A DNA stretch of 9,632 nt from Casp-actino8 sp032118015 (GTDB lineage: Bacteria; Actinomycetota; Acidimicrobiia; Acidimicrobiales; Ilumatobacteraceae). The stretch spans positions 1-9,632 of the forward strand of contig JAULYE010000046.1 in assembly GCA_032118015.1 (NCBI GenBank). The letters run 5' to 3'. The position numbers were made by a program, and so were the translations under genes. Positions 1-4,662 of this stretch are shown in pieces. Position 1 is the first letter of the stretch; each line of letters begins with the position of its first letter. The notes beneath the pieces are model-generated. The model was given only the letters and a program-made list of their open reading frames with translations, was not told where the DNA came from and ran no database searches.

Positions 1-140
1 TGGAAGCGTTGGGCACGATTGCCAATGGTCAAGCCACGAAGATCTTCCTTCCGGCGGATATGTCCAATGTCCTCGGGTCGATCGGGGGCATTGCCGAGCT
101 CTTCCGCTCCGAGGAATCGATTCCGCCCGCAGCACCCTGA
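1..140 (+). CDS. SPFH/band-7-like protein, C-terminal end only (5' truncated by window)
   Basis: The first full codon is at position 3 and the reading frame gives 45 residues before TGA at 138-140. The peptide begins EALGTIANGQATKIFLPADM and goes on through a Gly/Ile-rich stretch ending near IAELF, followed by a short polar, Pro/Ala-rich tail. A segment of the type 'GxATKIFLP' followed by a small hydrophobic helix is typical of the C-terminal end of SPFH (stomatin/prohibitin/band 7) proteins, membrane-associated oligomeric scaffolds. The family call rests on this short tail alone, so it is moderate. The N-terminal membrane hairpin and the SPFH domain lie outside the window. The gene is convergent with the cysteine-cluster gene ending at 301. 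Confidence 0.55.
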   Translation, partial: EALGTIANGQATKIFLPADMSNVLGSIGGIAELFRSEESIPPAAP

Positions 141-300
141 CTACAGTTCCCTGTGTGCGAGGGACAACATGACGGTCGTCGTCGACTTGTCGATTCCGCA
201 CTCGGTGTTGGAAGGCTCAAGGCGTGTGCGCAGTCACCGAACCCCCGCTGGTCGAACACGACCCCGATCATCGAGTTGCGTGTCACTTTCCTGAGCCGGC
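141..300. other. Convergent intergenic spacer with a small hairpin
   Basis: These 160 bases lie between two converging genes. I see no convincing gene here. A short inverted repeat, TCCCT (148-152) and AGGGA (160-164) around a 7-base loop, sits just after the stop of the upstream gene and could act in transcript ending. It has no T-tract, so the terminator role is only a possibility. A minus-strand reading frame crosses the spacer but continues antisense into the neighbouring gene and has no family-like features. Confidence 0.4.
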
Positions 301-846
301 TTAGGCAGTGGGAGTGGGCAGTGGCCCACCGTTCCATCCGAATGAAGATCGCAGAATATCGATCAACTCGGCTGCTTCGGGAAATGCAGCACTCAACTGC
401 TCTGGTGAGTACTCGGTTTCCATGACACGTAAATATGCCGATGTCGTCGTGCGTCCGATGCGCACGACATCGTGAGGCTCGACAGATTCGTCTTCTTGGG
501 ATTCGGTGGTGAATGTTGCACTGACAACATTGGCCAGTGTGCGGGCCCGTTCGATGACATGGACGGCATCCGCGTAGTCGGTCTCTCCCTTGTTGACGGA
601 GCGAAGGAGAGCGCATTCGTACGACCGGCATTTCTGGGGGCGTGTCGAATAGATCGAACATGCCGAACCGTTGAATGCTGGACAGGGCTGAAAGACGCTT
701 CGCGATCCAGATTCGATGATGAATACTGCCCCGAGGTCTCTCAGAGGAGTGACGCCCTCACTGACGTCGAGGGCCGTGGCATGAAACATGGTGCCGTCAC
801 AACACAGTCCGCAGTCGATGCACAGGGAAGGGTTGCTTCGTTCCAC
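301..846 (-). CDS. YkgJ family cysteine-cluster protein (CxxCxxCC)
   Basis: This 181-residue protein starts at GTG (844-846), with a GAAAGAG stretch about 8 bases upstream that can serve as ribosome binding site. The N-terminal half carries the family's cysteine pattern: C9-x2-C12-x2-C15-C16, then C55 (in QPCPAF), C63, C73 and C78 (KCRSYEC). Eight conserved cysteines of this kind are the hallmark of the YkgJ/UPF0153 family, thought to bind zinc or an iron-sulfur cluster; the exact biochemical role is not established. There is no signal peptide or membrane segment, so it is probably cytosolic. The C-terminal half (about 85-181) has no domain I recognise. It is divergent from the exported-protein locus starting at 899, with only 52 bases between the two starts. 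Confidence 0.85.
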   Translation of the reverse strand: MERSNPSLCIDCGLCCDGTMFHATALDVSEGVTPLRDLGAVFIIESGSRSVFQPCPAFNGSACSIYSTRPQKCRSYECALLRSVNKGETDYADAVHVIERARTLANVVSATFTTESQEDESVEPHDVVRIGRTTTSAYLRVMETEYSPEQLSAAFPEAAELIDILRSSFGWNGGPLPTPTA

Positions 847-886
847 GGGCCCAGCTCTTTCATCAGAAGGTGTGTCAGATGCATGG

Positions 887-892
887 TAGTTT
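887..892 (+). promoter_or_regulatory. Candidate -10 element, leaderless start of the 899 ORF
   Basis: TAGTTT fits the actinobacterial TANNNT -10 pattern and ends exactly 6 bases before the ATG at 899, so transcription would begin at or next to the start codon. No ribosome binding site precedes this ATG, which agrees with a leaderless transcript. No good -35 element is visible. The same 6-base spacing is seen before the genes starting at 4592 and 8027. Confidence 0.35.
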
Positions 893-898
893 CAATGT

Positions 899-1099
899 AT
901 GCATTCCAGGCGGGACGTGATGGTGGGCTTGCTCGCGGGCGGACTGGTGTTGGCACTGTCGCCTGGTTTCGAGGTCGTCCAGCACGTGTCTGCAGGATCT
1001 GCTGAGCGCGATCTGGTGCGAAACGGTTCCTTCGAACTCGACCCACAGGGCAGAGAGATTTCTCATTGGACAGTCTTCGATGTGGGCCCCAGGAAATGA
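899..1099 (+). CDS. Tat-type signal peptide plus first strand of a galactose-binding-like domain (short or interrupted ORF)
   Basis: The ORF encodes 66 residues. Residues 1-22 look like an export signal: a twin-arginine motif (SRRDVM, residues 3-8) followed by a hydrophobic run, VGLLAGGLVLALSP. A possible cleavage region is SAGSA near residue 35. Residues 39-61 (from DLVRNGSFEL to HWTVFD) match the opening strand and tryptophan of DUF642 / choice-of-anchor-C / galactose-binding-like beta-sandwiches, in which an 'NGSFE' start is followed by 'W-T-V'. The rest of that sandwich is missing here and is found in the next ORF from about its residue 84, after a ubiquitin-like domain. The TGA at 1097-1099 overlaps the next ORF's ATG. 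I read this as the N-terminal piece of an interrupted or frameshifted gene rather than a complete small protein, but a translationally coupled pair is also possible. Confidence 0.6.
   Translation: MHSRRDVMVGLLAGGLVLALSPGFEVVQHVSAGSAERDLVRNGSFELDPQGREISHWTVFDVGPRK
1073..1080 (+). repeat. Left copy of imperfect 8-bp direct repeat flanking the ubiquitin-like insert
   Basis: GTCTTCGA matches GTGTTCGA at 1345-1352 in 7 of 8 positions. Both encode Val-Phe-Asp in their own frames. The copies start 272 bases apart. Joining the sequence at this repeat, removing 272 bases, merges the two ORFs into one frame. A repeat this short can arise by chance; the frame restoration makes it worth noting. Confidence 0.35.
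1084..1090 (+). other. Possible -1 slippery heptamer G GGC CCC
   Basis: In the frame of the 899 ORF the bases read G GGC CCC, which fits the X XXY YYZ pattern for simultaneous -1 slippage. Slipping back one base here leads directly into the frame of the ubiquitin-like ORF (CAG GAA ATG AGC), bypassing the TGA at 1097. I see no upstream internal Shine-Dalgarno stimulator and no obvious downstream pseudoknot. G/C heptamers are weak slip sites, so an error or mutation in this G3C4 run is at least as likely. Confidence 0.3.
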
Positions 1100-1824
1100 G
1101 CGACACCAAACTGATTCTGATCATCAAACCTGACGCCCTCGGTGCGGAGGTCAAGAATCAGGAAATCGTGTACGACTCGGCATCTACCATTGCGGCGGTC
1201 AAGAGCGTCTTACGTCAAAAGTTGGGCATTCCTCCGGAAGTCCAAGATCTCCGTTTCGGTGACGACCAACTGGACGATAGCAAGACCCTGGTCTTCTACG
1301 GGATCGGTCCTGGTGAGACTCTCCTCCTGCGGTTGCATTCAGGAGTGTTCGACTACGACCTCGCCCGCATATCTCTCGTCTCGGGCCTGGAGGGGACTGA
1401 CGGTGCCGGAACGAAGTGCGCTCACATCGCGCCCGGTACCGGGATTCGACAAGTGATCCGCAATCTGGCTTCCGGGAGTTGTCTGCTCGGGTTCGAGGCA
1501 TCAGGCAACGTCACGTACACGGTCACGTTCCGAGCCGATGACGGTGACTCAGTGCGTGTCATCGAGGGAACTGTCGGCCTGCAGCCGGGCATGGTCAACA
1601 CAGAAGTGATTGTGGATGACGAAATGCAGAGCGCGGCAACGTTGATGACGTCGTACGAAGTGCAGTGTGACGCACCGGTCGGCACACGGTCAGTCATCCT
1701 CGACTTCTCAAATGAATCTGATCGAGGAGTTCTCCTCGATCAGGTGACGTTCCGGGGTCGCACACGGCCGAACGACAGTGGTTCCATCGTGGGTGAAGAT
1801 TCATCCTTGCCGAGTACCTCTTGA
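1096..1824 (+). CDS. Ubiquitin-like domain fused to the remainder of a galactose-binding-like beta-sandwich
   Basis: From the ATG at 1096 this encodes 242 residues. Residues 3-80 form a ubiquitin-like beta-grasp domain. Aligned by eye and without gaps to eukaryotic ubiquitin residues 22-71, residues 31-80 share 23 of 50 positions, including TI..VK, K-x-GIPP, Q-x-L-x-F, QL-x-D, TL and Y-x-I, and end in LLLRLHSG. The beta1-beta2 turn is about 5 residues longer than in ubiquitin. Lys48 and Lys63 positions are Asp and Pro, and the Ile44 and Val70 patch positions are both Arg, so ubiquitin-type signalling is unlikely. Residues 84-221 resume the beta-sandwich begun in the preceding ORF: FDYDLARISL, a DGAGTKCAHI strand and a closing GVLLDQVTF strand. 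AGGA sits only one base before the ATG, too close for normal initiation, so expression probably depends on ATGA coupling or a frameshift. A TTG at 1066 lies in frame but has no better support. The C-terminal 20 residues are polar. Confidence 0.7.
   Translation: MSDTKLILIIKPDALGAEVKNQEIVYDSASTIAAVKSVLRQKLGIPPEVQDLRFGDDQLDDSKTLVFYGIGPGETLLLRLHSGVFDYDLARISLVSGLEGTDGAGTKCAHIAPGTGIRQVIRNLASGSCLLGFEASGNVTYTVTFRADDGDSVRVIEGTVGLQPGMVNTEVIVDDEMQSAATLMTSYEVQCDAPVGTRSVILDFSNESDRGVLLDQVTFRGRTRPNDSGSIVGEDSSLPSTS
1345..1352 (+). repeat. Right copy of imperfect 8-bp direct repeat flanking the ubiquitin-like insert
   Basis: GTGTTCGA partners GTCTTCGA at 1073-1080. It marks the point where the ubiquitin-like domain ends and the beta-sandwich sequence FDYDLAR resumes. 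Confidence 0.35.
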
Positions 1825-2010
1825 CGAATCGCCAGTCGGGACCCAGTCGCGTCAGTTGGCACCAGTAGCCGGAGAATCATTGATGACGTATGCAGGTCGA
1901 GTGGTGAAAGAGTGCAAAGTTTCGGAGTAGCAGGTGTGGTCGGAGATCGCTGACTGCGGCGGCTTTTCTTCATAGGTTTCTCCACATGTTTGTGTCGAGG
2001 ACGTCAAGAC
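1825..2010 (+). other. Intergenic spacer upstream of the collagen-like gene
   Basis: This 186-base spacer separates the ubiquitin-like ORF from the collagen-like gene on the same strand. I see no convincing coding sequence or strong hairpin-plus-T-tract terminator. The T-rich CTTTTCTTCATAGGTTT stretch near 1962-1979 contains TAGGTT, which fits TANNNT and could be a -10 element for the downstream gene, without a clear -35. The spacer is long enough for the gene at 2011 to have its own promoter. Confidence 0.3.
1997..2001 (+). promoter_or_regulatory. Ribosome binding site for the collagen-like gene
   Basis: GAGGA lies 9 bases before the ATG at 2011. It favours that ATG over the in-frame TTG at 1990, which lies upstream of this site. 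Confidence 0.65.
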
Positions 2011-3132
2011 ATGTCTGACCTGCCGGTGACGGATATGTCCGCATCTCGGGAGGACGAGAGAACTGAATTCACCAGCGTCAATGAGGCTCGTAAGGCTCAT
2101 CGTCGGCTGTTCACGTTTGGTCTGCTGACTCTGATGCTCGCTCTCGCCGCATTTTTCTTTCCGCGGTACGACTTGGCTGACGCTGGAAATTCAGGCGAAG
2201 GCGTCGGCCTGACCGATGAGCAGCTGCTGCAGTTGATCGAGGAGGATTGTCTCATTCCCGGAGTGACCGGGCCTGAAGGTGAAGACGGAGCGCCTGGAAG
2301 TTCAGGTGCAGATGGCGAACCCGGTGCTGCTGGCGAGGATGGAGCGCCTGGGTCCGCCGGCGCAACGGGTTCCCAGGGTCCTGCTGGCGCAACGGGCGCG
2401 ACCGGCGAGCAGGGTGTCTGCGGTCCGATCGGTCCTGCTGGTGCGACGGGTGAACAGGGCGAACCAGGACCTGTCGGACCACAAGGCGAACCTGGCCCGG
2501 CAGGGCCCCAAGGTCTCCAAGGAATCGCAGGACCTGCAGGCCCCCGAGGCGCGACCGGCCCTGCAGGGCCGCCGGGGACAGGTGGTCTCGGATATTTCGG
2601 TTCCTTCTGGGACCAGTGCACGCAGTTCAACGCGACGGGTGCGGCGATTCCCATGCTGTTCAGCCATACCGGAGTCTCGAATGGCGTGACAGTCGATGAT
2701 GCGGACGGCATCGGCACCTGCGCAGTTGCGGACACTGATCAAGACGATGGCGGTCCTTCAGGGAGCCCAGGTGGATCAGAGATTCGTTTCCCGACCTCTG
2801 GTGTGTACAACATCCAGTTCTCGGCTCAATACGAGCACCTCCAGGGCGGAACGGAATCCTTTGTCGAAGTATGGATTCGCAAGAACGGAACGACTCCAGT
2901 TCCCTGGTCCAATACCCATTACTCCACGATCGCCAACTCCGTTCGATCGGTTGCCATTGTCAATTGGTTCGTCGACGTCGAGTGCACCTTTGTCTGTGAC
3001 TATTATGAAGTCATGTGGCGACCGGTCGACAAGAATGACCCCACGCCTGACAATCTCGGTCTGATCGCTGACTCGATCACTGCAAACCCAGCCATCCCGT
3101 CGATCATCCTCACGGTCAACCAAGTCGGCTGA
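2011..3132 (+). CDS. Membrane-anchored collagen-like protein with C1q/TNF-like C-terminal domain
   Basis: The ATG at 2011 (373 residues) is chosen because of the GAGGA site. Residues 1-32 are polar and end in a basic KAHRR. Residues 33-50 are a single hydrophobic membrane segment, so the bulk is probably displayed outside the cell. A short helix-like region with LTDEQLLQLIEED (67-79) could seed trimerisation. Residues 84-191 are Gly-X-Y repeats: 35 perfect triplets plus a final GTG, rich in GPA, GAT, GEP and GEQ. Triplet 18 is GVC, putting a cysteine (C137) in the middle of the triple helix. Residues 192-373 resemble the C1q/TNF-like jelly rolls that follow collagen stalks in bacterial and phage proteins, with GVYNIQFSAQY, VWIRKNGTTPVPWSNT, YYEVMW and a final PSIILTVNQV. 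Cysteines in WDQC, GTC, and EC-x3-C could form disulfides. Likely role: a surface fibre for adhesion or recognition; the ligand is unknown. It ends 11 bases from the converging thrH gene. Confidence 0.85.
   Translation: MSDLPVTDMSASREDERTEFTSVNEARKAHRRLFTFGLLTLMLALAAFFFPRYDLADAGNSGEGVGLTDEQLLQLIEEDCLIPGVTGPEGEDGAPGSSGADGEPGAAGEDGAPGSAGATGSQGPAGATGATGEQGVCGPIGPAGATGEQGEPGPVGPQGEPGPAGPQGLQGIAGPAGPRGATGPAGPPGTGGLGYFGSFWDQCTQFNATGAAIPMLFSHTGVSNGVTVDDADGIGTCAVADTDQDDGGPSGSPGGSEIRFPTSGVYNIQFSAQYEHLQGGTESFVEVWIRKNGTTPVPWSNTHYSTIANSVRSVAIVNWFVDVECTFVCDYYEVMWRPVDKNDPTPDNLGLIADSITANPAIPSIILTVNQVG
2260..2583 (+). repeat. Collagen Gly-X-Y repeat tract (36 triplets)
   Basis: Every third codon is glycine from 2260 to 2583 without interruption. 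The 9-base units GGN-NNN-NNN are degenerate at the DNA level, with recurring blocks coding for GAT, GPA, GEP and GEQ. Acidic triplets (GPE, GED, GAD, GEP) cluster in the first third and proline-rich neutral triplets in the last third, giving the stalk a charge gradient. The last triplet is GTG. Confidence 0.9.
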
Positions 3133-3143
3133 TCAGCAGGGCA

Positions 3144-3770
3144 TCACCGTTCGAGCCAGCGCACGACCTCATCGAGGAGTCCGTCGTACTCGCTGATAGC
3201 GGGGAATTGCGGAAACTCGCGGATCACGTTGTCTGGGGCCCGGAACAGGAAACCTGAATCCGCCGCACCGAGCATCGCCGTGTCGTTGTACGAGTCACCA
3301 GCGGCGAGAATGCGGAAGTTGAGACGTCGGAGAGCCTCGACCGCATGGCGCTTCTGATCGGCTTGGCGAAGTTCGTAGTCGACGATGCGATCGTTCTCGA
3401 CGATCAGCCGATGGCAGAGCAGTGTCGGCATCCCCAACTGACGCATGAACGGACGGCCGAATTGTTCGAACGTGTCCGACAGAATGACGACCTGGGTGAG
3501 GTCACGTAGTCGATCGAGGAAGTGGCGTGCCCCGGGCATCGGTGTCAGTCCAGCGATCACTGTCTCGATGCGGCTCATCGACAAATCGTTCTCCGCCAAA
3601 ATCGCCAAACGCTGGCCCATGAGCACGTCGTAATCGGGCTCGTCGCGGGTTGTGCGCCGCAGTGCGTCAATGCCGGTCGCTTCGGCGACTGCGATCCAGA
3701 TCTCGGGAATCAGCACGCCCTCGAGATCGAGAGTGACGATGGTTTGTGCAGGTCGGGATGCGATGGCCAT
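3144..3770 (-). CDS. thrH: ThrH-type HAD phosphatase (phosphoserine phosphatase / homoserine phosphotransferase)
   Basis: The 208-residue protein closely matches the ThrH family, known in Pseudomonas to dephosphorylate phosphoserine and transfer phosphate to homoserine. HAD motif I is LDLEGVL with nucleophile D15; the usual second Asp is E17, as in ThrH. Motif II serine is S98 in VVILSDTF, the motif III lysine is K140 in DQKRHAV, and motif IV is AGDSYND with D159 and D163. Other family blocks are PEIWIAVAE, DEPDYDVLMGQRL, MRQLGMPTLLCH and NVIREFPQFP. It starts about 10 residues earlier than the Pseudomonas protein; no clear ribosome binding site precedes the ATG (3768-3770). It lies 54 bases downstream of the SDR gene on the same strand and is probably co-transcribed. 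It would act in cytosolic serine/threonine metabolism; the precise substrate is inferred from the family. Confidence 0.9.
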   Translation of the reverse strand: MAIASRPAQTIVTLDLEGVLIPEIWIAVAEATGIDALRRTTRDEPDYDVLMGQRLAILAENDLSMSRIETVIAGLTPMPGARHFLDRLRDLTQVVILSDTFEQFGRPFMRQLGMPTLLCHRLIVENDRIVDYELRQADQKRHAVEALRRLNFRILAAGDSYNDTAMLGAADSGFLFRAPDNVIREFPQFPAISEYDGLLDEVVRWLER

Positions 3771-3824
3771 GGGTATCGCCGATGCACGGTAGCCGATGAG
3801 AGCAACTATTCCGGATTCGGCGTT

Positions 3825-4592
3825 TTATGCCCATCCGCCGGCATAGGCCACGAACTGACCGGTCGTGAATCGGCTCGAGCCGTCGAGGAACGCCATGCAG
3901 AACGCTGCGAATTCCTCCATGGTGCCGAGTCGGCGCATGGGCACCTGCGCTTCGATTTTGGCGCGTACTTCTGGATCCGTTGCACCCGAGGCTTTCAAGA
4001 ACGCCGGGAAGTCCATGAAGTTGGTGCCGACAGCGTTCACCTGCACACCCGTGCGCGCGATCTCATCGGCGACATTGCGCACGAGCATGGACGCGCCAGC
4101 ACGTGCTGCTGAGTACAGCGGTGCGCCTGGAGTCGGACGCGCAGCTGATGCACTAGTGATCACCAGCACCTGGCCTTGCCCGGCGTCGATCATCGGCGGG
4201 ACGACGGCTTTCATGAAGTGATACGGAGCCTCGAGGCAGCCGCGAAGAACCGCGTGCAGGTCATCGATGGTCGAATTGACGAAACGCCCCGTGACGATGT
4301 CGCCGGAGAACATCACAGCTGAATCCAGGCGGCCAAAGGAGGAGAGTGCTCCCTCGACGAGAGCACTGTGCGCCTCGGCACTGCTGAGGTCGCGCACTCC
4401 GTCGACGACGTGTACCGCCGAACCAGCAGCTTTGAGTTCGTCGACGAGTGGGCGAGAGGCTTCGCCGAGGACTAGGTCGAACCCACGTGACGCGAGATGG
4501 CGTGCAAGTTCCGGTCCGACATAAAAATGTGCGTTGGCGACAAGAGCAACTGGTCGCGGGTGGTGTTGCGATCGATGGGTGGTGTCGGACAT
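3825..4592 (-). CDS. Halohydrin-dehalogenase-like short-chain dehydrogenase fold protein
   Basis: The protein has 255 residues from the ATG at 4590-4592, supported by a promoter ending 6 bases upstream; longer readings up to 4664 would run through that promoter. The fold is SDR, but two cofactor and catalytic features are altered. The glycine motif TGxxxGxG is replaced by ANAHFYVG (19-26), and the catalytic YxxxK is YSAAR (Y160, R164), with S147 thirteen residues before the tyrosine. Ser-x12-Tyr-x3-Arg and an aromatic residue in place of a glycine (here A-x4-Y-x-G, family T-x4-F/Y-x-G) are the fingerprints of halohydrin dehalogenases. These enzymes reversibly convert vicinal haloalcohols to epoxides without NAD(P) and open epoxides with small anions. 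RAGA, RLGT, TGQ and the final AGGWA also resemble that family. HheG of this family was described from Ilumatobacter. A noncatalytic or ordinary SDR cannot be excluded. The gene precedes thrH and is divergent from the arylsulfatase. Confidence 0.75.
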   Translation of the reverse strand: MSDTTHRSQHHPRPVALVANAHFYVGPELARHLASRGFDLVLGEASRPLVDELKAAGSAVHVVDGVRDLSSAEAHSALVEGALSSFGRLDSAVMFSGDIVTGRFVNSTIDDLHAVLRGCLEAPYHFMKAVVPPMIDAGQGQVLVITSASAARPTPGAPLYSAARAGASMLVRNVADEIARTGVQVNAVGTNFMDFPAFLKASGATDPEVRAKIEAQVPMRRLGTMEEFAAFCMAFLDGSSRFTTGQFVAYAGGWA

Positions 4593-4598
4593 GATGCG

Positions 4599-4627
4599 AG
4601 GGTAGGAAGTGGCAGAGGTATTGTCAA
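4599..4627 (-). promoter_or_regulatory. Sigma-70-like promoter of the halohydrin-dehalogenase-like gene
   Basis: On the minus strand TTGACA (4622-4627) is followed after exactly 17 bases by TACCCT (4599-4604), and 6 bases later by the ATG at 4592. The predicted transcription start coincides with the A of the start codon, so the message would be leaderless. A plus-strand TATTGT (4619-4624) overlaps the -35 box and could be the -10 of the divergent sulfatase gene, which would make the two promoters compete. Confidence 0.65.
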
Positions 4628-4643
4628 TTTCTCGATTCGATCC

Positions 4644-4652
4644 AGGGGAAGG
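4644..4652 (+). promoter_or_regulatory. Ribosome binding site of the arylsulfatase
   Basis: AGGGGAAGG ends 10 bases before the ATG at 4663. It supports that start over the in-frame GTG at 4609, which has no properly spaced site and lies inside the divergent promoter region. Confidence 0.55.
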
Positions 4653-4662
4653 TCTGGCAGGC

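Noticed and set aside
29..661. Minus-strand frame across the left spacer containing FDQRGFGD, resembling an alpha/beta hydrolase loop
   Set aside because: The similarity is limited to a few residues, and the frame is Arg/Cys/Ser-rich and overlaps two better supported genes. Treated as chance.
1066..1095. TTG at 1066 as start of the ubiquitin-like ORF
   Set aside because: It has no ribosome binding site, and the ten added residues do not belong to the beta-grasp domain; the ATG overlapping the upstream stop is simpler.
1096..1341. Functional ubiquitin-conjugation system in this window
   Set aside because: No E1, E2, RING or JAB-type gene is present, the hydrophobic patch and chain lysines are not kept, and the domain is internal with no exposed GG end.
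2097..2735. Minus-strand proline/glycine-rich frame opposite the collagen gene
   Set aside because: It is the antisense of GGN-CCN collagen codons, which automatically gives a repetitive Pro-rich translation.
3128..3137. Perfect 10-bp palindrome GCTGATCAGC over the collagen gene stop codon
   Set aside because: It has no loop and no T-tract, and a single 10-bp palindrome is expected by chance in several kb.
4609..4662. Upstream GTG start for the sulfatase adding 18 residues
   Set aside because: There is no properly spaced ribosome binding site, it overlaps the divergent promoter, and the ATG at 4663 has a good site and matches the expected start of the subfamily (YEGFQG near the N-terminus).
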